Assembly (NCBI RefSeq): GCF_009792235.1
Contig: NZ_CP046973.1
Span: 5,385,502-5,449,501, forward strand
From: Microcystis aeruginosa FD4
GTDB lineage: Bacteria; Cyanobacteriota; Cyanobacteriia; Cyanobacteriales; Microcystaceae
Length of the DNA: 64,000 nucleotides
Direction of reading: 5' to 3'
Shown here: piece by piece, positions 27,164 to 37,095 of the stretch
How positions within the stretch are numbered: the first letter of the stretch is position 1
Layout of the letters: each line of letters begins with the position of its first letter
The notes under the pieces: generated by a model
What the model saw: only the letters and a program-made list of their open reading frames with translations
Database searches by the model: none
Told to the model about the DNA's origin: nothing
Program-made: the position numbers and the translations under genes

Positions 27164-30100
27164 TCAGGTTTTTCCTTCATCTATAGTTTGGCTAGTAATC
27201 GGCGCTAAAACAGGATTTTGATTACTGTTTCTGACAACTAAATTAAAGGCTTTCTGGTCACTTAAAATCTTATTACTATCGCCGTTACCACTATCAGTAA
27301 CTTTAATAGTAATCGGATATGAACCTAAACTAGATGCCGTTGGAGTCCAGCTAAATTCCGCTTTTCCATAAATATTACTAGAAGTTAAAGTTGCGCCAGT
27401 GGGTAATCCGATTGCGCTAAAGCTGAGACTATCTTGATTCTTGTCGTTAGCTTCGATTTCAAATTGTAAAGGAGTCCCAACGACGGCAACTTTATCACTA
27501 ATCCTGCTTAATCTTGGTGAGTCATTTTGGGCTGCAACACTGACAATAAAAGTATATTCTTGAGATTGAACTGCACTCTTACCCCCATCCCCATCATCAC
27601 TGACTTTTAGGGTAATCGTATAATCCCCACTGTCATCAGCTATACTAGGCGCGAATCTTAACAAACCTGTGCCATCTTTATTATCGGTGAAAGTAGCAAA
27701 GCTGGGAATACCAAATCCTGGTAAACCTTGAGCAGTAATTACGATAGGATTACCATCAGGATCAGTTACTTGAATAGGAATCTCCAAAACCTCACCCTGT
27801 TGCAGAGTTTTATTACCAATAGGAGTGATTTCTGGAATGCGATTGGTATTTTCTACCCGAATCGGAATATTAATACTAGCCGAGGCTTTATTTCCTGTTC
27901 CGTTACCGTCATCTGTTGCGGTTACAGTAATCGTATAATTGCCAACCGAGGTAAAATTGGGAGTCCATTTTAAAGTGGCTGTATCTGTATCAAAAGTTCC
28001 CCCATTGGGAAGGGTAGAAACCGTATAAGTAACTGAGGCTTCACTTCCTTCTAAGGGGGTTAAACTACCATCCGGTAAGCGGAAGGGTAAGGCAAAACTG
28101 GGGTTATCTGGGTCAAAAGCAAAGGCTTGAATATACAGTAATTGTCCTTCTTTAATTTGCCAAGTTCCCATTTCGTCAAAAACCGGAACAGCATTGGCAT
28201 TAAATACGGTAATCTTGACATTTTGTTTTGTTGTCTTTTCCCCATCGCTGACGCTGAAAGGAATCTCAAATTCTCCTGCTTGGAAATAAGCCGGAGTCCA
28301 TTCAAATAATCCTGTCTTGGGATCTAATTTTGCTCCTCCAGGTAAGAGATTACTGGAATATTTTAACTCTGCTTTTTCGGGATCATTGGCCGTCAGTTGC
28401 AGACGAACTTTATCCCCTTCTCTAACTATTCTGTCGCTGGGACGAATTAAAGTGGGTGCTTGGTTAATCGGTGCAATGCGAATTTGAGTACTTTGGCTGA
28501 CTGTTTCTAACCCATCACTGACGAAGAAAGTCACATTCTCATAAATTCCTGCTGCTTCATAATCAGGAGTCCAAGTTAATAAACCCTTAGTCCCATCAAA
28601 AACGGCTCCACCAGGTAAATTATCAGCCCAGAAAATGAGAGGATTGTTGTCTTCATCAATCGCTGCAATTCCAATCTGTAAGCTTTCCCCTTCTTGACCT
28701 TCAATTTGAGTCGGCAAAGGCTGTAAAATCGGTTTATGGTTGCCTCCTTCTACCTTAATCTTAAAGGATTGTGTGCCATAGCCACCGCGAGAATCATACA
28801 CCCGCAGGGTGACAGGAGTTTCCACCGCACTTGTAGCAGTGGGAGTCCAATTAATCACCCCGGTTGTAGCATTTAGGGTCATTCCCTGCGGTCCATCATA
28901 TAATAAGTAAGCGAGGGCGACTCCATCGGGATCTTGGGCTTTTACTTGGTAACTATAGGGTTGACCAGCAGTCCCATTGATCACCGGACTAGAAGTAAAA
29001 TTAGGGGCTAGATTGGGATAAGGTAAGGCATAAAGTCCAGGGGTGAAATCAACCCGTAAGTTGTCAGGATTTTTGACAGTAATTACTTTTCCCGTAATCG
29101 ATTGTCCAGGTTTTAAACGGCCATTGGGTAAACTATCACTGAGATGGATTAAATACGCTCCCTCTTCATTTTTTCCAGTTGCGCCTAAAGGTTGTCCAGT
29201 AAATTGACGGGAGGGATCTAAAAGGAGAACTAGAGGTAAAAGTAAATCCGAGTCTCCCTTACTGGTAATAGTAACGTCGTAGGAAACTGTTTGATTAGCG
29301 CGATCAGAACGGGGCGTATTAAACTGGAAGTTAACAAAGGGTAAAAAGTCAGAAATTGCGGTAAATTTACTGATATAATCTTCTGGCATTGCTAAACCAG
29401 CCTTACTTCTCAGACTATTTTCTACCCGTAATTCGTATTGATCAGGAATTAATGTCTCAAAATTCAACAATGCTGACCTTGTAGCAGGATCGTAAATAAC
29501 ACTAAGTGGCGTTAAATTCCCCACCGTTTGACCCGCTAATTGATAATTAGCCGGATTGAGAATTGATGCTGCATCCGTCGCTGTTCCCACCAACATATCT
29601 TGGTCAAAGACAACGGTTATGGTATTTTCTGGTAGCGTTAGATTAGCATTGGGCGCAGGATTGGTATAAGCAACCCTCGGCGCAACTAAAGGACTAATCA
29701 CATCAATTTGATGGGATTGACTCAATAATATTCTGCCATCTGCGGTTGTCTTGATAATATCTCCCCGACTTCCCCCTTTGGCTAGAGAAACCTGACGCAA
29801 AGTAGCCACATCTACCATGATTAACTGACTATCCGTATTCGGTTTCACCCCACTGTTGTTAGAAATAAACAGCAATCCTTCTAACTTTGTTCCCGCCTTA
29901 CCAAAGGATAGAGAATCCACTGGATTGTTAAACTCTAACATTTTTTGCGCTTTACCCCGCTTATCAAAGCGGATAATATCCCCTCTGTTTGGCCAGGTTG
30001 CTCCCCATAAGTTACCCTGATTATCGAAGGCTAAATTTCCTACCCGAATGTCACTAAAATGGCTGAAGGATTCTTTAGTCGGATCGAAGATTTCTACTCC

Positions 30101-33100
30101 ATTAGCCGCAGAAACATAAATTGTTCCCGTTGCTGCATCAATTGCCAAAGTTTGGGTAATACTTTCGCCATAATTCTTGACAATTGCGCCTGTTTCTGCA
30201 TTTAGTTTCAATAAACCATTACCACCTGTGGTCGCCCAGAGATTTCCTTGTGGATCGAAAGCCAGATCAAAAATCGGATAGGGTAATACCTGTAGGGGCG
30301 CAAGGCTTGCGCCCAAATTTCCTCCTGCATTTCCGGCTAAACCTTCAGGGGGAATTAAATAGATTTCATTGCGTCCAGAACCGCCACTGATTAAGGCCGA
30401 ACCGTCTGGCTTAACAGCGATCGCCATTGGACCAATATTCCCATGACTCTGACGGATTCCTGTGACAAAAGCTTGGCTAGTGAAGGGTTGTAAAATTGAT
30501 TCAAATTCCGACTGACGACTGGTAGGAACAACGGAGGGAATGAGTTTTTCCGCTTCGGTGAAAAGGGGATTAGTAGAAGGTTGGGGAGTCGGAGAGGGAG
30601 GTTTTCCTAAATCTGGAGTAGAAGTGCGATCAAAGTTAGGTAAAGTTCCCAAATTCACTGATGATCCATCATCGGGAGGTTGAATCCCCAATCGGGGTTG
30701 TTCTCGATTGCCAGCGCTATCGGTAGCTAGGGCGATAAATTCGTAGTTATGTCCCGCTTCCCCTTGATAAATGGCTGAGGTTTCTGTGGTTTGACGTTGC
30801 CAAATTTCCAAGTTACCGCCATCTTTAGCTACATAGACAGTAACGTGTTTAATTCCTGAACCATTGTTATCGTCGATCGCCTTCCAAGTTACCTGATAGT
30901 CGGAACTACCTTGACTTAAAGGTTGAACCGTAACCGTTGTAGTGGGGGCTTGTGCATCAAGAAGATAGGATAGAGTTTGAGTATCAAAAGGTGCAGCCGT
31001 ATTAAAGATTACCCGCGCTTGAGAGGTAATTTCAGTACGAGTATTTACATCAGTTTTCGGTTGAACTGTATAAGCAACAAAACCCTGTCCGATTCCACTA
31101 GCATTATTGGGGGAAAGTAAGCCTAAATTGGGATTTTGGACTAATTCGCCTGTGTCAGGATCGATCGCCTGTAATAACCAGGTGGCTGTATTGGAGAGGG
31201 GATCTAATCCGCCACTAACTCTTAAAATAAAGCCTTTTGAACGAATAAAATCAAAATCTCCATCAAAACTACCTCTTCCGTTAGGAATATTAACCTGAAT
31301 ATCTCCAATTTTTAAGTCGCCTAGTTGGAAAGTCCGGGGTTCTAAATCGCTATCTAATTGGGTGACAATCCGAATTTCCCCGACTTTTGCAGAAGCAGTG
31401 GCCGCATTTTCAAATTGGATGGTATAGGGTAAGGGTTGATTTTGGGGTAGGAAATTTTGCTTGCTGTCACTAACAGGACCTAATAAAATCGCCTGTTGGC
31501 TGACAGTTCCGGGCCTATTTAGGAAACCAGTAAAACTTGGTGGGGGAACTGCAACAAATGGAGGTAAATCTAGACGTGCTGATCCTACTTTATTACTAAA
31601 AGGAACATAGATATTAAAGGCTTCAAAATGGGTATCTTGAGTGAGTCCTAAATCGTAATCTTGGGGATTAGGAGGTAACTGTTGTCCGATTTTGGTTGAG
31701 TTATGTCCATACCACTTGCGGACTTGTTCAAAGAAACTAACTAAATCGCCATTAGTCGTAATGCGATCGCCTTCTGGTCCTGCTAAAATTCCTGTAGCAA
31801 GGGTCGCCATTAAACTAATCACTAGGGGATCTTGACGTACAGGTGGGGACTGATTTTCAGGACGTAGTAACCCAGAGGTTTCTAAAGCTGCTAAATAGGC
31901 TTTTACCCAAGTATCTGCATTGGCGGCTAAGATAACTAATCCTTGCGATGCACTAGCATCATTTAAAATAGCATTCCTGAGTTTTAAGGCTTCTGCGGTT
32001 TGCTGATCGATAAATTCTTGACGGGTTAAAGCAGTTGCACTCGCCAGGATCGAGAATTGGAAAGCTACATCGAAAGGATCTTCTTCACTGAGAGGGTTGT
32101 ACTGCTTAATATCCCTATAAGTTTGATACAAACCGGGAACAGCTTTATCGAGATCCTCTGGTTTTTCAATTTGTCCTTTGAGATTAGGATACTGTTCTTC
32201 TAATGCTAGGCGTAAACCCAGGAAATCTTGGGCTAATAATGCGGAAAGTCCGGGGTAAGTTTGAGCATTAAAAGTTTGACCAATAAAGCCACCTGTCGGT
32301 AAATCTAATACATAACCAGGGGCTAAATTTTCCCCCGTGGTATTAATATCAGAAATTAACCTAGCCCAAGGGACATCTTCTAGGTTTTGATTTTCTGGTT
32401 GACCCCTGAGATTAGAGTAAAAATTTAGATAGGGGAAATTAAAGACAGTACCATTTTTACCTAACTCTGGAACACCAAATTTGAAGTGAACATAGGGAGT
32501 ATCAATGTTAGTTAAACTCTTGACAGATACGCCATAAGTTCCCTTATCTCCCGGTGCTAACACGCGAGGACCACCTAACCCAATATCGATGTCAGGTTCA
32601 ATCGCTCTTTCTATTAAATACCGATAGGGAACAATCGCCTGTTGTCCGTCGGGATTGATAACTTTTACATCATATAAACCATGAAATGCACTGGTCAGAT
32701 CGAAAATCGCTCTGATTTCGGTACTATCTAATACTTCATAGCGCACAGGTTCATATTCAGCAAATCCGGGACGCACTAACTTAACAATCGCTTTCGGATT
32801 AAATTGTGCGCCTTTAATTGTTGTTGTCACATAACGGCTATCCCCTCCCCTGTCTGTTTCTATGTCGGTAATACTGAAGGGAATAGTATCAGCAAATAAG
32901 GTGACAGGAGTATTATTTTGTGGTTCTGATTGTCCCCGCACTAAAACATAGTAAGTTCCTGGTTTAGTCGTAGGAATTACTGCTTCTTGATTGGGAATCA
33001 ATTGTCCCGAATAAGACGCATCATAAACAATTCCAGTGGGTGCATTGTCAAAGCGAACAAATAACTCATTAGCTGCTTCTGTTGCGGTTGAGGTAAGATT

Positions 33101-36100
33101 GACCTGTAGCGTTTGTCCGAGTCCTACATTGACTCTAAATAATCGTTCTTGTCCCGTATTGAGGGTCGTTTGTAGGGGAACACCTAATTGCAATTCAGGA
33201 ACCGTTACCGTTATAGTACCTGGGGATGTGGTGCGGTTATTGGCTTCATTTGTTCCTTCATAAACTTGATTAAAAATATCAGGACGGACGATAATTCGAT
33301 ATTGTCCTAATGGTGCAGGTGGTAGGATAGATTGCAGTTTAGAAGTATAGGATTGATTAGAGTTTAATAATCCTTTAAAGCTGCTGCGACCAATTAAAGT
33401 GTCGTTGATATCCCAAGTTTCATCCGCAGATAAATAGACCGCATCTGTCCATTCTCCCTCTGCTTTGTATTCTCCTTTATTATTAACCGTCCATTCAATG
33501 GTAATCGGTTCGCCACTTTGCTCCAGACTAGGTAAGGTAATATTTTCTACTTGTAAATCTGAGGGGGGAGGTAACTGGAGAATTAGCGGTTGGGTGCTAG
33601 GAGTAGCGTTATTACCTTCCTGATTTCCCTCAAAAACTTTACCTCTGATATTATCTCTGGGTGAATCAGTGACAACAAAGACAGAAAAAGGTCCAGTTAG
33701 ATCACTCGGTGCGCGGAAAGTTTTAGTAACACTGTAGCTATTTCCTGCTGTTAATCCTCCTGTACGATCTTCATATCCTAAATAGCGATCGCTTTGTAAA
33801 TCTAGGAACGGATCGCGAGATAGATAAATTAAATCTGTCCAATTTGACTGTCTTAGTGGAGTATCCCCTTCTCCTTTATTACTGACAGTATAAGTCACAT
33901 TAAAGGATTGTCCTGTAATCACTCTTTCGGGGATATTGATAGTAGTAACTTGCAAGTCGGGTGGGACTGCTAGATTAATTGGTAAGGGAACAGCAGTGAT
34001 ATTATTCCCTTCATCTCTAAATTCGGGGACTCTGGCTAATTCTCGATAGGGACTGTAGTCAAAGTCTATACCTGATCGCCAATCGTATTCAAAGTTGTAA
34101 GGTGCGGAACTTGAGTTATCAATATTAGAATCACTGAAGACTAAAATATAGAAATTTCCTTCAACTCCATCAGGTAAAGTAACATTTAAGCTTCCCTGAT
34201 AGGAATCTCCTGCTGCTAATTTACTACCGCGCCAATATTCTCCTAAATTGCGATCGCTTCCATCAAGAGAAGGATCGGAGGAAAGATAGACGCGATCAAT
34301 CCATTGTGCTTGTCGAGTATCCCGATTTCCTAAGTTAGTAACTGTCCATTTAATGGGGATAGTTTGACCTGATTTGGGTGTTTCACTGGGGACGATAACT
34401 TTGGTAACTTGTAAGTCCGGTTCGCGGTAAATTATAGGACTGAGAAGAAAACCTATATTATTCGCAGGATTTTCATATACTTGATCTCTAAAATCCTCGC
34501 GATCATTATCATTATCCCAATAAGACCAAACTTTATCGCGTCCCTGTGGATTTGTCACCACATAGAAGTAATACTTTCCACCCACTCCCGGTGGTAAAGT
34601 AACTTCTTGAGTTTGAGTGTAACTTTCTCCTGATTTTAAAGGTTGGATAGGACGATAAGCAAAACTTCCCAATTTTAGCGGAGTTACAGGATTATTATAA
34701 AAACTGAGAGGTTGATTTCCTCCTGATCTCAAAACATTCGGATTGGTGATATTGGGATCGCTGGATATATAAACATCATCCAACCAATATCTTGTCCCAT
34801 CCCACACGGTCGCACCCTGATTAGTAACCGTCCATTTAATCGTTGTTTTTTCGCCAGAGAAGTTATCTCCTAAAACTTCAATCTTTGTTACTTGTAAATC
34901 TGCGGGACTAGCAGTTACATTAGTCGTCTGAGAACGATTGTTATTGCTTCCGTAAGGACCTTCCCAGATATTATCATAAACATCTGTTGTCACGATAATA
35001 TGATTACCCGTCGCGGGAGGGGTTAAATCAAAAGTATATTCTCCGGTATAAATTTCCCCTTTCCCTAATTTCCCATTATGCTTAATATTACCCAATTCAA
35101 GCAATTGGGAACTCGAACTGATAGTAGGAGTATTGGATAAATAAACTCTATCAGTCCATTCATTTTTATCTGTTTCTCCTGCGCCTTCATTCTTCACTGT
35201 CCATTTAACAGTAAAGGGTTTTCCTCCCAATCCTTCAGAGGGTGCAATTACCGAAGTTACCACTAAATCAGGAGGAGGTGTCAATAAAACGGTAATAGGT
35301 CTTGCTTTGTAATTATTATTGTCTAATTCATTGGGATCATCGGGGTTAATATTAGTGTCTCTGGTGTCTTCTAAAATGACATCATAAGCGTCACTCCAAG
35401 GGGTGATATACCATTCTCCAGTCACTTGAGAAGGTAAAGTAACTCTGACAACCTGTTCGTAACGCGGAGTTAAACTAACGTTAACTGGCGCAGAAATTCG
35501 ACGGTTATTATCATTGTAGATAAATTCAAAAACTCCTCCTGTATTCCTATTAACCACCAGATAATAATTTCCCTGCAATCCATTGGGAAGTGTAACATTA
35601 GCAGTTCTGGTATAATTTCCTCCTAATGCTAGTATTCCACTATGATCAAAATTGCCTAAATTTGCAATAATATTTTTACCTTCAGGATCACTTGCTAAAC
35701 TAACTGTATCTGTCCAAGAACTGCTATTTGTCGGTCCGATTCCATTCCCTCCATTGGTAGAACTTAGATTAGTAACAACCCAAGATAAACTTAAAGTTTG
35801 TCCACTGCTTCCTGTAGTTTGAGGGGTTACTGAAGAGACAACTAAATCAGCATAGGGAATGGTGACAACATCAAAGAAGTTAGGTGCAGACGCAGCATTA
35901 TTGGCCTTTAAATTGTTCTCAAAAATTGTATTTTTAGCATCAGTTTGGACAAATAATCGATAATGTCCTTGGAAGTTAACGGGTAAGGTAATCGTTTCAC
36001 TGCGGAAATAGCTTTCTCCCACCCCTAACAATCCAGTGCGAGTGAATTCTTTTAAGATCTTGTCATCCCCATTCCCAACAACATTATCCTCAGAAGCAAC

Positions 36101-36814
36101 AATGCGATCTACCCAATTATTAACTGTTCCTGTTCCTGTTCCAATATTATCGACTTTCCAGTCTATGGTTACTTCTACAGGATTTCCCACACTTAAGGAA
36201 GGTGCAGTGACATCAAAAACTCTTAAATCTGCATAGGGAGCGAGTTGAACTTGTAATAATGCAGTGGTAATATTATTACTTTCAGAACTAGGTTCAGTAA
36301 CTTGATTCGTCCCATCTGTTACCAGGATTAAATAGCGATCGCCACTCACTTCAATAGGTAAATTTAGATTTAGTTGTCCCCTATAACTTTCATTGGTGGT
36401 GAGAGAACCGCTGTGACTGAATTCTCCGAGCAACAAATCGCCATTATCCCAGTTATTGTCTCTGGATAGATAAACCCGATCTTTCCAATTTTCTGGAGTC
36501 TTAAATAATCCTTGGTTTTTAACTGTCCATTGGAAGGGAATTGTGGTTCCTGAGATAGCGTTACTGGGAGCACCAGTAATACTTGGAATTAGATCGGGGT
36601 ATCCTAGAGTGATGGGAAGTGCTTGAGCATTATTATTGTCATTGGTTTCTGATTGATTGCGACTTCCATCAGCGACAAAAAGCAAATAACGCTCCCCAGC
36701 CAAAGCAATATTATTCGGTAAGGTAATATTACGAGTAATTGTATAGCTTCCGTCTGCGGCTAAGGGAGTTTGACTGTCAATATATTCTCCAGTTATGTAG
36801 GTGTCTGATACCAT
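27164..36814 (-). CDS. Giant surface protein, middle piece (open frame of 3216 codons)
   Basis: It begins in the middle of a CARDB module, inside the edge of a miniature element, so the apparent start at 36814 is an artefact. It carries about eleven further CARDB modules (pattern DLQVTKV.. GQTIPIKWTVTNLG ..DRVYLSSDP). A PPC-like module follows (TLNTGQERLFRVNVGLGQTL), then a long central region with GEFPVDV-free unique sequence and a low-complexity linker (PSPTPQPSTNP), an NHL/propeller-like section, and six or more Ig/cadherin-like repeats (SYQVKAQDPDGVALAYLLYD). It ends at TGA 27164-27166, after which the frame continues. Confidence 0.7.
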   Translation of the reverse strand: MVSDTYITGEYIDSQTPLAADGSYTITRNITLPNNIALAGERYLLFVADGSRNQSETNDNNNAQALPITLGYPDLIPSITGAPSNAISGTTIPFQWTVKNQGLFKTPENWKDRVYLSRDNNWDNGDLLLGEFSHSGSLTTNESYRGQLNLNLPIEVSGDRYLILVTDGTNQVTEPSSESNNITTALLQVQLAPYADLRVFDVTAPSLSVGNPVEVTIDWKVDNIGTGTGTVNNWVDRIVASEDNVVGNGDDKILKEFTRTGLLGVGESYFRSETITLPVNFQGHYRLFVQTDAKNTIFENNLKANNAASAPNFFDVVTIPYADLVVSSVTPQTTGSSGQTLSLSWVVTNLSSTNGGNGIGPTNSSSWTDTVSLASDPEGKNIIANLGNFDHSGILALGGNYTRTANVTLPNGLQGNYYLVVNRNTGGVFEFIYNDNNRRISAPVNVSLTPRYEQVVRVTLPSQVTGEWYITPWSDAYDVILEDTRDTNINPDDPNELDNNNYKARPITVLLTPPPDLVVTSVIAPSEGLGGKPFTVKWTVKNEGAGETDKNEWTDRVYLSNTPTISSSSQLLELGNIKHNGKLGKGEIYTGEYTFDLTPPATGNHIIVTTDVYDNIWEGPYGSNNNRSQTTNVTASPADLQVTKIEVLGDNFSGEKTTIKWTVTNQGATVWDGTRYWLDDVYISSDPNITNPNVLRSGGNQPLSFYNNPVTPLKLGSFAYRPIQPLKSGESYTQTQEVTLPPGVGGKYYFYVVTNPQGRDKVWSYWDNDNDREDFRDQVYENPANNIGFLLSPIIYREPDLQVTKVIVPSETPKSGQTIPIKWTVTNLGNRDTRQAQWIDRVYLSSDPSLDGSDRNLGEYWRGSKLAAGDSYQGSLNVTLPDGVEGNFYILVFSDSNIDNSSSAPYNFEYDWRSGIDFDYSPYRELARVPEFRDEGNNITAVPLPINLAVPPDLQVTTINIPERVITGQSFNVTYTVSNKGEGDTPLRQSNWTDLIYLSRDPFLDLQSDRYLGYEDRTGGLTAGNSYSVTKTFRAPSDLTGPFSVFVVTDSPRDNIRGKVFEGNQEGNNATPSTQPLILQLPPPSDLQVENITLPSLEQSGEPITIEWTVNNKGEYKAEGEWTDAVYLSADETWDINDTLIGRSSFKGLLNSNQSYTSKLQSILPPAPLGQYRIIVRPDIFNQVYEGTNEANNRTTSPGTITVTVPELQLGVPLQTTLNTGQERLFRVNVGLGQTLQVNLTSTATEAANELFVRFDNAPTGIVYDASYSGQLIPNQEAVIPTTKPGTYYVLVRGQSEPQNNTPVTLFADTIPFSITDIETDRGGDSRYVTTTIKGAQFNPKAIVKLVRPGFAEYEPVRYEVLDSTEIRAIFDLTSAFHGLYDVKVINPDGQQAIVPYRYLIERAIEPDIDIGLGGPRVLAPGDKGTYGVSVKSLTNIDTPYVHFKFGVPELGKNGTVFNFPYLNFYSNLRGQPENQNLEDVPWARLISDINTTGENLAPGYVLDLPTGGFIGQTFNAQTYPGLSALLAQDFLGLRLALEEQYPNLKGQIEKPEDLDKAVPGLYQTYRDIKQYNPLSEEDPFDVAFQFSILASATALTRQEFIDQQTAEALKLRNAILNDASASQGLVILAANADTWVKAYLAALETSGLLRPENQSPPVRQDPLVISLMATLATGILAGPEGDRITTNGDLVSFFEQVRKWYGHNSTKIGQQLPPNPQDYDLGLTQDTHFEAFNIYVPFSNKVGSARLDLPPFVAVPPPSFTGFLNRPGTVSQQAILLGPVSDSKQNFLPQNQPLPYTIQFENAATASAKVGEIRIVTQLDSDLEPRTFQLGDLKIGDIQVNIPNGRGSFDGDFDFIRSKGFILRVSGGLDPLSNTATWLLQAIDPDTGELVQNPNLGLLSPNNASGIGQGFVAYTVQPKTDVNTRTEITSQARVIFNTAAPFDTQTLSYLLDAQAPTTTVTVQPLSQGSSDYQVTWKAIDDNNGSGIKHVTVYVAKDGGNLEIWQRQTTETSAIYQGEAGHNYEFIALATDSAGNREQPRLGIQPPDDGSSVNLGTLPNFDRTSTPDLGKPPSPTPQPSTNPLFTEAEKLIPSVVPTSRQSEFESILQPFTSQAFVTGIRQSHGNIGPMAIAVKPDGSALISGGSGRNEIYLIPPEGLAGNAGGNLGASLAPLQVLPYPIFDLAFDPQGNLWATTGGNGLLKLNAETGAIVKNYGESITQTLAIDAATGTIYVSAANGVEIFDPTKESFSHFSDIRVGNLAFDNQGNLWGATWPNRGDIIRFDKRGKAQKMLEFNNPVDSLSFGKAGTKLEGLLFISNNSGVKPNTDSQLIMVDVATLRQVSLAKGGSRGDIIKTTADGRILLSQSHQIDVISPLVAPRVAYTNPAPNANLTLPENTITVVFDQDMLVGTATDAASILNPANYQLAGQTVGNLTPLSVIYDPATRSALLNFETLIPDQYELRVENSLRSKAGLAMPEDYISKFTAISDFLPFVNFQFNTPRSDRANQTVSYDVTITSKGDSDLLLPLVLLLDPSRQFTGQPLGATGKNEEGAYLIHLSDSLPNGRLKPGQSITGKVITVKNPDNLRVDFTPGLYALPYPNLAPNFTSSPVINGTAGQPYSYQVKAQDPDGVALAYLLYDGPQGMTLNATTGVINWTPTATSAVETPVTLRVYDSRGGYGTQSFKIKVEGGNHKPILQPLPTQIEGQEGESLQIGIAAIDEDNNPLIFWADNLPGGAVFDGTKGLLTWTPDYEAAGIYENVTFFVSDGLETVSQSTQIRIAPINQAPTLIRPSDRIVREGDKVRLQLTANDPEKAELKYSSNLLPGGAKLDPKTGLFEWTPAYFQAGEFEIPFSVSDGEKTTKQNVKITVFNANAVPVFDEMGTWQIKEGQLLYIQAFAFDPDNPSFALPFRLPDGSLTPLEGSEASVTYTVSTLPNGGTFDTDTATLKWTPNFTSVGNYTITVTATDDGNGTGNKASASINIPIRVENTNRIPEITPIGNKTLQQGEVLEIPIQVTDPDGNPIVITAQGLPGFGIPSFATFTDNKDGTGLLRFAPSIADDSGDYTITLKVSDDGDGGKSAVQSQEYTFIVSVAAQNDSPRLSRISDKVAVVGTPLQFEIEANDKNQDSLSFSAIGLPTGATLTSSNIYGKAEFSWTPTASSLGSYPITIKVTDSGNGDSNKILSDQKAFNLVVRNSNQNPVLAPITSQTIDEGKT
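30292..30314. repeat. GTAGGGGCG hairpin repeat inserted in frame in the giant gene
   Basis: GTAGGGGCGCAAGGCTTGCG and the following CCC form a hairpin. Near-identical units lie outside genes at about 14267-14291, 36932-36955 and 51109-51127. Here the unit is in frame and encodes a short GASLAPLQ-like stretch between propeller strands. Confidence 0.6.
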
Positions 36815-37095
36815 TTTTCAAAAGTAATGACAGAGATGGTTATGCCTGGTGCATCTCAATTTTGTCGAAATATCCAGATGACATTTTGGGCGCACGCGGT
36901 GCGCCCCTACCATTGGCGAAATAATATTATTGTAGGGGCGAATTGCATTCGCCCTCTTTGAACAACTTCTGCTGCTCACCTTAAGTGAGAGAAAATCACC
37001 AATAGGATACCATTTTTCTTTATTCGCGTCACAACGAATGCAGGCTTGGCAAGCATTCGAGCGTGGATGTCTGTCATGGATTTAGAAATTTGGTA
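36809..37095. mobile_element. 287-bp miniature element with TGA target duplication, inside the giant gene
   Basis: TACCATTTTTC...ATGACAGAGAT at the left end matches the inverse of the right end, TACCAAATTTC...ATGACAGACAT, over about 33 imperfect bases. TGA duplications flank it at 36806-36808 and 37096-37098. Removing the element and one TGA copy restores an unbroken CARDB module. The interior carries two GTAGGGGCG-type hairpins (about 36888-36910 and 36932-36955) and no transposase. Confidence 0.8.
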
